Of a DNA stretch of 64,000 bases, positions 41,677 to 50,495 are shown in pieces. The position numbers and the translations under genes are program-made. Within the stretch, counting starts at the first letter, position 1, and every line of letters begins with the position of its first letter. The DNA is from Pseudacidovorax sp. RU35E (GTDB lineage Bacteria; Pseudomonadota; Gammaproteobacteria; Burkholderiales; Burkholderiaceae_C), in assembly GCF_900156165.1 (NCBI RefSeq), contig NZ_FTMY01000009.1, positions 62,001-126,000 on the forward strand. The letters are read 5' to 3'. The notes beneath the pieces are model-generated. The model did not search any database. It had not been told where the DNA came from and worked only from the letters and a program-made list of their open reading frames with translations.

Positions 41677-42657
41677 ATGTTCCCGCCCCCCTCGACCTTT
41701 CGCCGCGCGCGCTTCGCGCTGTCTTCGCTGGCGCTGGCTGCGCTGCTGTCCGCCTGCAGCATGCCGCGCTTCATATCGCGCTCCAGCCCGTCGCCGGCGC
41801 CGGCCAGTGCGGCAGCTGCCGCTGCACCGGCCGCGTCCCAACGAACGGCCGGCTGCCTGAGGCCGGCCCAGGTCGATGCCTGGCTCACGGCCTACGAAGC
41901 CCGCAAGCCCGTGCCCAACCCGTCCGCCTCGATGACGCCGGACGATGCGGACTGCACGCGCGCGCTCTTCCAGCAGGGGCTGGCGAAGCGTTACGGCGCA
42001 CTGGTCGGCTACAAGGCGGGTCTCACCAATCCGGCGGTTCAGAAGCGCTTCAGCACCGACCAGCCGGTGTGGGGCGCGCTCTACAGCCGCATGCTGCTGG
42101 ACAACGGCGCCACGGTCGATGCCGCCTTCGGCGCGCGGCCGCTGTACGAGGCCGACCTGCTGGTGCGCGTGAAGAGCAGCGCCATCAACCAGGCCCGCTC
42201 TGCGGCCGAGGTGCTGGCGCAGGTCGAACAGATCATCCCCTTCATCGAGCTGCCCGACCTGATGGTCGACTCGCCGGCGCAGCTCAACGGCAACGGCGTC
42301 ACGGCCATCAACGTGGGGGCGCGGCTGGGCGTTCGCGGCACGCCGCTGGCGGTGCCGGCGGACGCGGCCGGCCGCGACCGGCTCATGGCGCAGTTGCGCG
42401 ACATGAACGTGCGTTTGGTGGACGCGCAGGGCGCGGCACTGGGCGGAGGAAAGGGCAGCGACGTGCTGGGCCATCCGCTGCATGCGGTGGTGTGGCTGGC
42501 CATCGCGCTCAATGCCGAGGGCCTGGCGATGGAGCCGGGGCAGCTGATCAGCCTGGGCTCCTTCTCGGCGCTGTTGCCACCGCGACCCGGCCTGCGCGCA
42601 AGCGTCTACTACGATGGCGTGCCCGGCCTGCAGCCGGTGTCCGTGCAGTTCCGCTGA
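41677..42657 (+). CDS. Secreted lipoprotein with 2-keto-4-pentenoate hydratase (FAH) fold
   Basis: This 326-residue protein has a lipoprotein signal ending LLSAC (Cys27), an Ala/Pro-rich linker to about residue 55, then an FAH/MhpD-like domain: VGYKAGLTN, GARPLYEADLLVRVKSSAIN, QIIPFIELPDL, NGVTAINVGARLG. The Glu-rich metal site of MhpD-type hydratases (ExE around YEADLLVRV and IELPD) is recognisable. MhpD acts in the cytoplasm on 2-hydroxypenta-2,4-dienoate; a lipid-anchored version is unusual. It is followed within 17 bp by an HSL-type esterase, so the two may be co-transcribed. Substrate unknown. Confidence 0.85.
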   Translation: MFPPPSTFRRARFALSSLALAALLSACSMPRFISRSSPSPAPASAAAAAAPAASQRTAGCLRPAQVDAWLTAYEARKPVPNPSASMTPDDADCTRALFQQGLAKRYGALVGYKAGLTNPAVQKRFSTDQPVWGALYSRMLLDNGATVDAAFGARPLYEADLLVRVKSSAINQARSAAEVLAQVEQIIPFIELPDLMVDSPAQLNGNGVTAINVGARLGVRGTPLAVPADAAGRDRLMAQLRDMNVRLVDAQGAALGGGKGSDVLGHPLHAVVWLAIALNAEGLAMEPGQLISLGSFSALLPPRPGLRASVYYDGVPGLQPVSVQFR

Positions 42658-42674
42658 CCCCTTTGTCGCTTCGC

Positions 42675-43631
42675 ATGCCCCCTGAATCTTCCGTCACGGC
42701 CGGCCTCACGCCCCGCATGGCGGGCGTGGTCGAGCGCATGGCCCGCGCCGGCCATCCGCCACTCCACGCCCTTACGCCTGCGCAGGCCAAGCAGGCCTAT
42801 GAGAAAGGCGCCGCCGTGCTCGAGGTGCCCCGCCCCGAGCTGGCGCGCATCGAGGACCTGCACATCCCGGCGCGCGACGGCACGCTGCTGCCCGCGCGGC
42901 TGTATGCGCCCTCCGCCGGACGGTTGCCGGTGCTGCTGTACTTTCATGGTGGCGGCTTCGTGGTGGGCAGCGTGGCCACGCACGACACGCTGTGCCGCGT
43001 GCTCGCCCAGCGCTCGGGCTGCGCGGTGGTGTCGGTGGACTACCGGCTGGCGCCGGAGCACCGCTTTCCCACTGCCGTCGACGATGCCTGGGATGCCTTC
43101 CGATTCATGGCTGGACACGGTGCCGAGGCCCTCGGCCTGGATGGCCATCGCCTGGCGGTCGGTGGCGACAGCGCCGGGGGCACGCTGGCGGCGGTCTGCG
43201 CCATCCAGGCGCGCGACGCGGGGCTGCCGCTGGCCTTGCAGTTGCTCATCTACCCGGGCACCGGCCCTTCGGCCGATACCGATTCCTACCGCCGTTTCGC
43301 CGAGGGCCCGGTGCTCACCAGGGCGCTGGTGGACTGGTTCTTCGCCCAATACATCGACGCGGCCGACCGCCACGACTGGCGCTTCGCGCCGCTGCTGGCG
43401 GACGACCTGGACGGCGTCGCGCCGGCCTGGATCGGGCTGGCCGAGCATGATCCGGTGGTCGACGAAGGCGTGGCCTATGCCGATCGGCTGCGGCTCGCGG
43501 GCGTGCCGGTGTCGCTGGAGATCTACCGCGGCGTGATCCATGAATTCATCAAGATGGGCCGCGCCGTGCCCGAGGCCGAGCAGGCCCATGCCGACGCTGC
43601 GCATGCGCTGGCGCAGGCATTGCGGCCCTGA
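42675..43631 (+). CDS. Alpha/beta hydrolase, hormone-sensitive-lipase-type esterase
   Basis: This 318-residue esterase of the HSL/GDSAG branch has an oxyanion hole HGGG at 91-94 and a nucleophile GDSAG with Ser166. The catalytic acid is likely in EHDPVVDEG and the His in RGVIHEF. N-terminal cap residues AGLTPRMAGVVERMARAG match the family. These enzymes hydrolyse short to medium acyl esters. The start MPPESSVTAG lies 17 bp after the FAH lipoprotein stop. No signal peptide is visible, so it is cytoplasmic. Confidence 0.93.
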   Translation: MPPESSVTAGLTPRMAGVVERMARAGHPPLHALTPAQAKQAYEKGAAVLEVPRPELARIEDLHIPARDGTLLPARLYAPSAGRLPVLLYFHGGGFVVGSVATHDTLCRVLAQRSGCAVVSVDYRLAPEHRFPTAVDDAWDAFRFMAGHGAEALGLDGHRLAVGGDSAGGTLAAVCAIQARDAGLPLALQLLIYPGTGPSADTDSYRRFAEGPVLTRALVDWFFAQYIDAADRHDWRFAPLLADDLDGVAPAWIGLAEHDPVVDEGVAYADRLRLAGVPVSLEIYRGVIHEFIKMGRAVPEAEQAHADAAHALAQALRP

Positions 43632-43739
43632 TCCGTCGGGCGCACGGCCGGGCCTGCAGCGCTGGCCCGTCGCTGCCGAACCTCTGTTTTCACCTACCAA
43701 TGGCGGCGCGCCGACCGGCCGCCAGCCACCCCAATAACC

Positions 43740-44618
43740 ATGAACCACGAGACATTGCCCCGCCGCACCGACTTCCGTTTCTTCCACCGCCTGCGCGTGC
43801 GCTGGGCCGAGGTGGACATGCAGAAGATCGTCTTCAACGCCCACTACCTGATGTACTTCGACACGGCCATCGCCGACTACTGGCGCGCGCTGGCCATGCC
43901 CTACGAGTCGTCGATGCTGGCCCTGGGCGGCGATCTCTATGTGCGCAAGGCCACCGTCGATTACCGCGCCTCGGCCCGTGTGGACGACGTGGTCGACGTG
44001 GCCATGAAGTGCGTGCGCATCGGCAATTCGTCCATCGTGTTCGACGGTGCGCTGTTCCGCCAGGACCAGTACCTGGTGGGCTGCGAACTGGTCTACGTGT
44101 ACGCCGATCCGGCGACGCAGACCTCCAGACCGGTGCCGCAGGCGCTGCGCGACATCCTGCTGGGCTACGAGGCCGGCGAGGCCATGACCGAGGTCGTCAC
44201 CGGTGACTGGGCCGCTCTGGGCGAGTCTGCCGGTGCCCTGCGTCGCGCGGTGTTCGTGGAAGAGCAGGGCATCCCCGAAGACCTGGAGTGGGACGAAGAC
44301 GACGCCACGAGCCTGCACGGTGTGGCACGCAACCGTCTGGGCCACGCCATCGCCACCGGCCGACTCCTGCCCGCCGACGAACAGGGCGTCGCCCGCATCG
44401 GCCGCATGGCCGTGGAGCGTGTGCTGCGCAGCCAGGGCCACGGCGAGCGAGTGCTGCGCGCTCTGGAGGACGCGGCCCGCGCTCGCGGCGACAAGGCCGT
44501 GGCGCTGCACGCCCAGCGCAGTGCCGAGCGCTTCTATTCACGCCTGGGCTACGCCCCAGTGGGTGAGCCCTTCGAAGAGGCGGGCATCGCGCACGTGACG
44601 ATGCAGCGGGCCTTGTAG
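43740..44618 (+). CDS. Fusion of hotdog thioesterase and GNAT acetyltransferase
   Basis: This 292-residue two-domain protein has residues 10-140 as a 4HBT/YbgC-type acyl-CoA thioesterase (VRWAEVDMQKIVFNAHYLMYFD; catalytic Asp in EVD) and residues 150-292 as an ElaA-like GNAT domain (LRRAVFVEEQGIPEDLEWDEDD, GRLLPA, RIGRMAVE, SQGHGERVLRALEDAARARG with the acetyl-CoA-binding R/QxxGxG/A). The joint EAGEAMTEVVTGDWAA shows no internal stop or start, so this is a genuine fusion. The thioesterase could release acyl groups and the GNAT could transfer acetyl to an amine or protein. Substrates are unknown. It stands alone. Confidence 0.88.
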   Translation: MNHETLPRRTDFRFFHRLRVRWAEVDMQKIVFNAHYLMYFDTAIADYWRALAMPYESSMLALGGDLYVRKATVDYRASARVDDVVDVAMKCVRIGNSSIVFDGALFRQDQYLVGCELVYVYADPATQTSRPVPQALRDILLGYEAGEAMTEVVTGDWAALGESAGALRRAVFVEEQGIPEDLEWDEDDATSLHGVARNRLGHAIATGRLLPADEQGVARIGRMAVERVLRSQGHGERVLRALEDAARARGDKAVALHAQRSAERFYSRLGYAPVGEPFEEAGIAHVTMQRAL

Positions 44619-44631
44619 CCCGCGGACACGC

Positions 44632-44661
44632 CGATGCCGGCGGCCCACCGCCTCGGCATCG
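44632..44661. terminator. Hairpin between convergent genes, terminator-like
   Basis: Arms CGATGCCG / CGGCATCG are joined by an inner GCGG-CCCA-CCGC stem, between the thioesterase-GNAT gene and ygfZ, which converge here. There is no T-tract, so the terminator role is inferred from its place. Confidence 0.45.
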
Positions 44662-44670
44662 ACCCACTGC

Positions 44671-45588
44671 TCAGATGTCTTCCAGCAGCGGATAGGGCAG
44701 CGGTTGCACGGTCAGCGCCGCGTGCCCGGCGCGCAGGCCCCCAGCTTCCAGCGCCGACACCTGAATCGACACGAACCCGGCCCAGCCGCCCCCCGGCGCC
44801 GGAGCCGCCGCGGCCACCGTGCCGACCGGCTGCTCCGGGTCGGCGCCGAAGACCTCCGCGCCGGCGGCGAGGGGCCCGTCGGCGCTCACCACATAACCCC
44901 GCCGCTTGAGCGTGCCGCGGAACTGGCTGCGGGCCACCACTTCCTGGCCCGGGTAGCAGCCCTTCTTGAAATTGACGCCGCCCACGGACTCGTAATTGAG
45001 CATCTGCGGCACGAAGGCATCGGCCACCGGTGCACCGATGGACACCACGCCGCTCATCACCTCGCTCCAGGCCCAGGTCTCGGCGCCGAGTTCGGTGCCG
45101 GCCGGGGCGGCGGTACCGGCTGGGGCCAGCCACAGGGCGCGGGGTACGCCTTCGCAGGCGTGCAGGGCGACGACGCTCACGCCCTCGGCCACCGCATGTC
45201 GCTGGCCGGGGGCCGCGCCCGGGTCTGCGCCGGCCGCGGCGATGGCCGCACCGGCCAGGCCCCGCACATCGAAGTCGGCGGTGGCGTCGCTCAGCTTGGC
45301 CTTGGCGCGCAGCACGAACATCGACAGCCGCTTGAGCGTGGCCGCCAGCAGGTCGCGCGAGCAGACCAGGAGGAACTGGTCCGGCGCCTGCCGCCAGGCG
45401 ACGAAGCTGGCGAGCATGCGGCCCTTGGGAGAGCACAGCGCCGCGAGGCGGGCGGCGTCGTCCTTGAGCAGCAGGAAGTCCTGCGTGAGCTGGCCATGCA
45501 GGAAGGCCGCCGCATCGGGGCCTTCCGCGCGGATCACGCCCAGCGCGGCGAGCGGGGGCGTCACACCTTGGAAGAGGGGGTGGGTCAT
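44671..45588 (-). CDS. ygfZ: YgfZ, folate-binding Fe-S repair protein
   Basis: This 305-residue YgfZ/GcvT-related protein has the family signature [18 protein letters not shown] at 208-225, with the reactive Cys211. YgfZ binds tetrahydrofolate and helps maintain certain Fe-S enzymes, such as MiaB, under oxidative stress. The N-terminal half [21 protein letters not shown] (29-49) matches the folate domain. It diverges from mltG, the usual neighbour in Burkholderiales. No other Fe-S genes are adjacent. Confidence 0.94.
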   Translation of the reverse strand: MTHPLFQGVTPPLAALGVIRAEGPDAAAFLHGQLTQDFLLLKDDAARLAALCSPKGRMLASFVAWRQAPDQFLLVCSRDLLAATLKRLSMFVLRAKAKLSDATADFDVRGLAGAAIAAAGADPGAAPGQRHAVAEGVSVVALHACEGVPRALWLAPAGTAAPAGTELGAETWAWSEVMSGVVSIGAPVADAFVPQMLNYESVGGVNFKKGCYPGQEVVARSQFRGTLKRRGYVVSADGPLAAGAEVFGADPEQPVGTVAAAAPAPGGGWAGFVSIQVSALEAGGLRAGHAALTVQPLPYPLLEDI

Positions 45589-45701
45589 GCGTGAATTATC
45601 ATGGCCGACCCTTGGCGGTGCCCTGCGCGGGACACTCGCCGCAGCCCACGCCGGCGGCCCCGCTCCCGCCCCCTCGGCCGTCCTCGATCCACCCCTTCGC
45701 C

Positions 45702-46700
45702 GTGCGCCGTTTCTTCGTTTCCCTGTTCCTGTTGGCCTTGCTGTCGGTGCTGGCCGTGGGCGGCTGGGCGTTCTGGTGGCTGCACCAGCCGCTGCGGTTG
45801 CCGGCCGCCAGTGTCGACCTGTCGGTCGAGCCCGGCACCACGCCGCGCGGCGTGGCGCAGGCCGTGGCCGACGCGGGCGTGGCGGTCGACCCCCGGCTGC
45901 TCTACGCCTGGTTCCGCGTCTCGGGCAAGGACCGCCAGATCCGCGCCGGCAGCTACGAGATGGACGCGGGGGTCACGCCGCGCCTGCTGCTGGAGATCCT
46001 GGTGCGCGGGCGCGAGGCCACCCGCAGCGTGGTGCTGGTCGAGGGCTGGAACATCCGCCAGGTGCGCGCGGCGCTCGCCAAGGCCGAGATGCTCAAGCCC
46101 GAGACGGCCTCGCTGTCCGACGCCGACCTGATGGTGCGGCTGGGCCGGCCGGGCCAGCATCCCGAAGGCCGTTTCTTCCCCGACACCTACACCTATTCCA
46201 AGAACTCCACCGATGTGGCGCTGCTGCAGCGTGCCATGCGCGCGATGGACCGCAAGCTGGAGGCCGCGTGGGCGGCCCGCTCGCCCGACACGCCCCTCCG
46301 GTCGGCCGACGAGGCGCTGATCCTCGCCAGCATCGTCGAGAAGGAGACCGGCAAGGCCAGCGACCGCGCCGAGGTCGCCGGCGTGTTCGTCAACCGTCTG
46401 CGCATCGGCATGCCGCTTCAGACCGACCCGACCGTCATCTACGGCCTGGGCGAGGGCTTCGACGGCAACCTGCGCAAGCGCGACCTGCAGACCGACACGC
46501 CCTGGAACACCTACACCCGCCAGGGCCTGCCGCCCACACCGATCGCGATGCCGGGCAAGGCCTCGTTGCTGGCCGCCGTTCAGCCGGCACGTACCAAGTC
46601 GCTCTACTTCGTGTCGCGTGGCGATGGCACCAGCCAGTTCAGCGAGACGCTCGACGCGCACAACCGCGCGGTCAACCGCTACCAGCGGGGAGGGCAGTGA
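45702..46700 (+). CDS. mltG: MltG, endolytic murein transglycosylase
   Basis: This 332-residue inner-membrane protein has an N-terminal membrane anchor (about residues 4-24, [23 protein letters not shown]), a LysM-like domain, and the YceG catalytic domain with the Glu of [22 protein letters not shown]. MltG cuts nascent glycan strands and sets their length. The GTG start directly precedes the anchor; an in-frame upstream region would add an Ala/Pro-rich tail and overlap the divergent ygfZ promoter. It begins the mltG-tmk-holB-pilZ run, each gene overlapping or touching the next. Confidence 0.93.
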   Translation: MRRFFVSLFLLALLSVLAVGGWAFWWLHQPLRLPAASVDLSVEPGTTPRGVAQAVADAGVAVDPRLLYAWFRVSGKDRQIRAGSYEMDAGVTPRLLLEILVRGREATRSVVLVEGWNIRQVRAALAKAEMLKPETASLSDADLMVRLGRPGQHPEGRFFPDTYTYSKNSTDVALLQRAMRAMDRKLEAAWAARSPDTPLRSADEALILASIVEKETGKASDRAEVAGVFVNRLRIGMPLQTDPTVIYGLGEGFDGNLRKRDLQTDTPWNTYTRQGLPPTPIAMPGKASLLAAVQPARTKSLYFVSRGDGTSQFSETLDAHNRAVNRYQRGGQ

Positions 46701-46702
46701 AC

Positions 46703-47353
46703 ATGGGTCAGCAGCCGGGCCAGGGGCGCTTCATCAGCCTGGAAGGCATCGACGGCGCAGGCAAGTCCAGCCATCTCGACGCCATCGAACAGCGCCTCAC
46801 TGCGACGGGCCGCGAGGTGGTGCGCACGCGCGAGCCTGGCGGCACGCCGCTGGCGGAGTCGCTGCGGGCGCTGGTGCTCAACGCGCCCATGGATCCGCTG
46901 ACCGAGTCGCTGCTGGTCTTCGCGGCCCGGCGCGATCACGTCGTGCAGGTGATCCAGCCCGCCCTTGCACGCGGCGCGGTGGTGCTGTGCGACCGTTTCA
47001 CCGACGCCACCTTCGCCTACCAGGGCGCCGGCCGCGGTTTCGACCTCGACGTGCTGCAGACGCTGGAGCGGTGGGTGCAGCAGCAGGAAGCCGGCGCTGC
47101 GCTGCTGCAGCCCGAACTCACGCTGTGGTTCGACGTGGCACCCGAGGTCGCCGCCGAGCGCCTGGCTGGCGCCCGGCTGCCCGACCGTTTCGAGGCGCAG
47201 CCCGCCGAGTTCTTCCGCCGCGTGCGCGACGGCTATGCCCGCCGTGCCGCGCAGGAGCCCGACCGCTTTGCCCGCATCGACGGCGGCGTGCGCCGAGAGG
47301 CCGTCTGGGCCCAGGTCGAAGCCGCCTTGCAGGAGCGCGGATGGCTGAACTGA
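46703..47353 (+). CDS. tmk: Thymidylate kinase
   Basis: This 216-residue dTMP kinase has a P-loop GIDGAGKSS (Lys21), DR-type motif [17 protein letters not shown], and lid region [13 protein letters not shown]. It phosphorylates dTMP to dTDP for DNA synthesis. It starts two bases after the mltG stop. An in-frame GTG six bases earlier is a possible alternative start. The 13-bp overlap with holB fits coupled translation. Confidence 0.95.
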   Translation: MGQQPGQGRFISLEGIDGAGKSSHLDAIEQRLTATGREVVRTREPGGTPLAESLRALVLNAPMDPLTESLLVFAARRDHVVQVIQPALARGAVVLCDRFTDATFAYQGAGRGFDLDVLQTLERWVQQQEAGAALLQPELTLWFDVAPEVAAERLAGARLPDRFEAQPAEFFRRVRDGYARRAAQEPDRFARIDGGVRREAVWAQVEAALQERGWLN

Positions 47354-48366
47354 ACGAGGCGCCGGCGCTCTCGCCCTGGCTGGCCCGCGCGCGCGACCAG
47401 CTGCTGCGTCAGCGAGGCCACGCACTGTTGCTGCAGGGGCCATCGGGCCTCGGCCAATACGACTTGGCGCTGGCTCTGGCCGCAGCCTGGCTGTGCGAGC
47501 AGCCCACGCCCGAGGGCGCGTGCGGCCATTGCGCCAGTTGCCATGCCATCGCCGTGCGCACCCACGCCGATCTGGCGGTGCTGATGCCCGAGGTGGCCAT
47601 GATGGAACTGGCCTGGCCGATCGACGAGAAGGCCCAGGCCGAGATCGACGACAAGAAGCGCAAGCCCAGCCGCGAGATCCGTGTCGAGGCCATGCGCGAC
47701 GCGGTCGGCTTTGCCCAGCGCACCAGCGGCCGCGGCCGCGGCAAGGTCGTGCTGGTGTACCCGGCCGAGCGCATGAACGCCATCTCGGCCAATGCGCTGC
47801 TCAAGACGCTGGAGGAACCCGTGGGCGACGTGCGCTTCGTGCTCGCCACCGAGGCCGCCTGGCAGTTGCTGCCCACCATCCGCAGCCGCTGCCAGGCCTT
47901 CACGCTGCCGTGGCCGGCCGAGGGCGAATCCGAAGCCTGGCTGGCCGCGCAGGGCGTACCGGCGGCCGAGGCGCCAGCGCTGCTGCGGGCGGCGGGCGGG
48001 CGACCGTCCGACGCGCTGCGGATGGCGCGCAGCGGCACATCCGCCAGGGCGTGGTCGCTGCTGCCGCAGGCCATGCGCCGCGGCGACGTCACGGCGCTGG
48101 CCGACCAGCCGCCTCCCGCGGCCATCGACACGTTGCAGAAGCTGTGCCACGACCTGATGGCCGTGGCGGGCGGCGGGCAGCCGCGCTTCTTCGAGGCCGC
48201 GTCGCTGCCGCCACCGCCTTCGGCGCCCGTGCTCGCGCGTTGGTCGGCGTCGCTGCTCAAGGCGGCGCGTACCGCCGAGCACCCATTCAATGCGGGGTTG
48301 ATGATCGAGGCGCTGGTGAGCGAGGCGCACGCCGCCCTAAACTCCCGCAGCCCCGAACGCCCATGA
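47341..48366 (+). CDS. holB: DNA polymerase III delta-prime subunit HolB
   Basis: This 341-residue clamp-loader stator subunit has a degenerate P-loop GPSGLGQ (Gln in place of Lys), expected because delta-prime does not need ATP hydrolysis. A zinc-binding Cys set lies in [17 protein letters not shown], and the conserved [11 protein letters not shown] follows. It sits between tmk and pilZ, a textbook arrangement in betaproteobacteria and pseudomonads. Confidence 0.94.
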   Translation: MAELNEAPALSPWLARARDQLLRQRGHALLLQGPSGLGQYDLALALAAAWLCEQPTPEGACGHCASCHAIAVRTHADLAVLMPEVAMMELAWPIDEKAQAEIDDKKRKPSREIRVEAMRDAVGFAQRTSGRGRGKVVLVYPAERMNAISANALLKTLEEPVGDVRFVLATEAAWQLLPTIRSRCQAFTLPWPAEGESEAWLAAQGVPAAEAPALLRAAGGRPSDALRMARSGTSARAWSLLPQAMRRGDVTALADQPPPAAIDTLQKLCHDLMAVAGGGQPRFFEAASLPPPPSAPVLARWSASLLKAARTAEHPFNAGLMIEALVSEAHAALNSRSPERP

Positions 48367-48734
48367 ACGCGACCGCCGCCCCGTCCGCCCCCCTGCCGCG
48401 GCCCAGCGTCATCCAGCTGGCGATCAAGGAGAAGGGCGCGCTGTATGCGGCCTACATCCCGCTGTTCGCCGAGGGCGGCATCTTCATTCCCACTTCGCGC
48501 GAGTACCGCCTCGGCGACGACGTCTACGTGCTGCTGAGCCTGCCGGAGGATCCCCAACGCTATCCGGTGGCCGGCAAGGTGGCGTGGATCACGCCGCCAC
48601 GGGCGGCGGGCAATCGCTCGCCCGGCATCGGCATCCGCTTTCCGGGCGACGAGAAGTCGCGCCAGCTCAAGGCCCGCATCGAGGAGATCCTCGGCGCCAG
48701 CCTGGCCTCCGACCGGCCGACCCAGACCCTCTGA
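48363..48734 (+). CDS. pilZ: PilZ domain protein, type IV pilus biogenesis
   Basis: This 123-residue protein overlaps holB by ATGA. It has GGIFIPTSREYRLGDDVYVLLSL and GKVAWITPP, matching the founding PilZ of Pseudomonas type IV pili rather than c-di-GMP receptors: the RxxxR and D/NxSxxG motifs needed for c-di-GMP are not recognisable. It acts with PilB/FimX-type partners in pilus assembly. The C-terminal GIGIRFPGDEKSRQLKARIE is typical. Confidence 0.93.
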   Translation: MNATAAPSAPLPRPSVIQLAIKEKGALYAAYIPLFAEGGIFIPTSREYRLGDDVYVLLSLPEDPQRYPVAGKVAWITPPRAAGNRSPGIGIRFPGDEKSRQLKARIEEILGASLASDRPTQTL

Positions 48735-48788
48735 CGCGCCGGCCTCGTACGAGGCGCCGCGTCCCTTGCCTTCCTCTTCGCTTCGCCC

Positions 48789-49595
48789 ATGTTCGTCGAC
48801 TCCCATTGCCATCTGACCGAGCCCTCGCTGCTGCAGGACATCGACCGCATCCGCGCCGACATGGCGCAGGCGCAGGTCGACCGCGCGCTGTGCATCTGCA
48901 CCACGCTGGAGGAGTTCGAGGCCGTCCAGGGCCTGGCTGCGCGCTTCGACAACTTCTGGGCCAGCGTGGGTGTGCATCCGGACAACGAGAACGTGCGCGA
49001 ACCCGACGTGGACATGCTGGTCGCGCTGTCGGCGCAGCCCAAGGTGGTGGCCATCGGTGAGACCGGTCTGGACTACTACCAGATGGACGCCCGCAAGGGC
49101 GGCCGCAGCGTGGCCGACCTAGACTGGCAGCGCGAGCGATTCCGCGTGCACATCCGCGCGGCGCAGCGGGTGGCCAAGCCGCTGGTGATCCACACGCGCG
49201 AGGCCTCGGCCGACACACTGGCCATCCTGCGCGAGGAGGGCGAAGACGGCCGCGAGCGCGCCGCCGGTGGCGTCTTCCATTGCTTCACCGAGACGGCCGA
49301 GGTGGCGCGTGCCGCGCTCGACCTGGGCTTCTACATCTCCTTCTCGGGCATCCTGACCTTCAAGAACGCCCAGCACCTGCGCGATGTGGCCGCCTTCGTG
49401 CCCATGGACCGCGTGCTGATCGAGACCGACAGCCCTTACCTGGCGCCCGTGCCCTTCCGTGGCAAGACCAACAACCCATCCTACGTGCCCTACGTGGCCC
49501 AACAGATCGCGCAGTTGCGCGGCATGACGGTCGAGGCGGTGGCCAAGGCCACCAGCCGCAATTTCGAACAGCTTTTCAAGGTCCCCGCCCCATGA
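48789..49595 (+). CDS. tatD: TatD family metal-dependent hydrolase (DNase)
   Basis: This 268-residue TIM-barrel hydrolase has metal ligands in FVDSHCHL (two His), GETGLDYY (Glu), LVIHTREA (His), VFHCFTE (His) and ETDSPYLAP (Asp). TatD-type enzymes are Mg-dependent 3'-5' exonucleases implicated in DNA repair. Placement after pilZ is a standard gammaproteobacterial and betaproteobacterial order. It overlaps the ankyrin gene by ATGA. Confidence 0.95.
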   Translation: MFVDSHCHLTEPSLLQDIDRIRADMAQAQVDRALCICTTLEEFEAVQGLAARFDNFWASVGVHPDNENVREPDVDMLVALSAQPKVVAIGETGLDYYQMDARKGGRSVADLDWQRERFRVHIRAAQRVAKPLVIHTREASADTLAILREEGEDGRERAAGGVFHCFTETAEVARAALDLGFYISFSGILTFKNAQHLRDVAAFVPMDRVLIETDSPYLAPVPFRGKTNNPSYVPYVAQQIAQLRGMTVEAVAKATSRNFEQLFKVPAP

Positions 49596-50281
49596 GCCTT
49601 CCTGCCCGCGCTTCCATCGCCCGCCGCACGCTGCTCGCCTTCGCGGCGGCACTGGCTGCGGCCTCCTGCGCCACCGCGAGTCCCAACGACGACTTCTTCC
49701 GTGCCGTCATCAGCGACAACCCCGGGGCGGTGGAGCGGCTGCTCAAGCAGGGCTTCGATCCGAACGGCCGCGACCCCAAGGGTCAGACCGGGCTGATCCT
49801 CGCGCTGCGTGAGCCCTCGCCGCGCGTGGCCAAGGTGCTGATCGCGTCGCCGCGCGTGAATGTCGATGCCACCAACGGCAGCGACGAGACACCGCTGATG
49901 ATGGCGGCGCTCAAGGGCCAGCAGGAGTACGTCAACCTGCTGCTGGCGCGGGACGCGGCGGTCAACAAGCCGGGCTGGGCGCCGCTGCACTACGCCGCCA
50001 CCAACGGCCACATCGCGATCATGAAGCAGCTGCTGGAGCAGCATGCCTTCATCGATGCCCAATCGCCCAACGGCACCACGCCCTTGATGATGGCCGCGAT
50101 GTACGGCTCGGCCGAGGCCGTGAAGCTGCTGCTGGACGAGGGCGCCGACACCGCCATCAAGAACCAGCTCGGCATGACCGCGCTGGACTTCGCCAAGCGC
50201 GGCAACCGGCCCGATGCGATCGAAATGCTGAGTCGCGCGCAGCAGCTCAAGCCCCGTCCGGCGGGCAGCGGCAAGTGGTGA
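49592..50281 (+). CDS. Exported ankyrin-repeat protein
   Basis: This 229-residue protein has a signal peptide with a twin-arginine-like RRTLLAF and a possible lipobox AASC (Cys26). From about residue 35 onwards there are five to six ankyrin repeats, including DETPLMMAALKGQQEYVNLL, WAPLHYAATNGHIAIMKQLL and GTTPLMMAAMYGSAEAVKLL. It is probably periplasmic or lipid-anchored and mediates protein contacts. Ankyrin proteins often follow tatD in Burkholderiales. The C-terminal tail RPAGSGKW is short. No enzymatic motif is present. Confidence 0.88.
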   Translation: MSLPARASIARRTLLAFAAALAAASCATASPNDDFFRAVISDNPGAVERLLKQGFDPNGRDPKGQTGLILALREPSPRVAKVLIASPRVNVDATNGSDETPLMMAALKGQQEYVNLLLARDAAVNKPGWAPLHYAATNGHIAIMKQLLEQHAFIDAQSPNGTTPLMMAAMYGSAEAVKLLLDEGADTAIKNQLGMTALDFAKRGNRPDAIEMLSRAQQLKPRPAGSGKW

Positions 50282-50495
50282 GCCGCGCAGCGTAGAACTT
50301 TCGGATTCAAGCAGTCGACCGGGTGACGGGCCCGGCGCGAAAGTGCTTGCAAGCGGGCGGCAAGCGATGGCCCAATGCCTCTGTTACCTCCCGTTTCAGG
50401 CTGACATCGGGCGCCCGTCATGCCTTGCCATGGCGAGCCTCGGCTGTGTGCTCCTGCCCTGTGGTCCGCCTGCGCGTGGCCGCCGTCCTGTGTCT

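Noticed and set aside
40315-42483. 722-residue minus-strand frame across the alcohol dehydrogenase and FAH lipoprotein genes
   Set aside because: It runs opposite the lipoprotein gene and out of frame with the dehydrogenase; neither part shows homology.
50282-50360. Possible sigma-28 promoter (TTCAAGCAG...) before the GGDEF-EAL gene
   Set aside because: The -35-like TCAAG is present, but the position 19 bases on lacks any GCCGATA-like -10.
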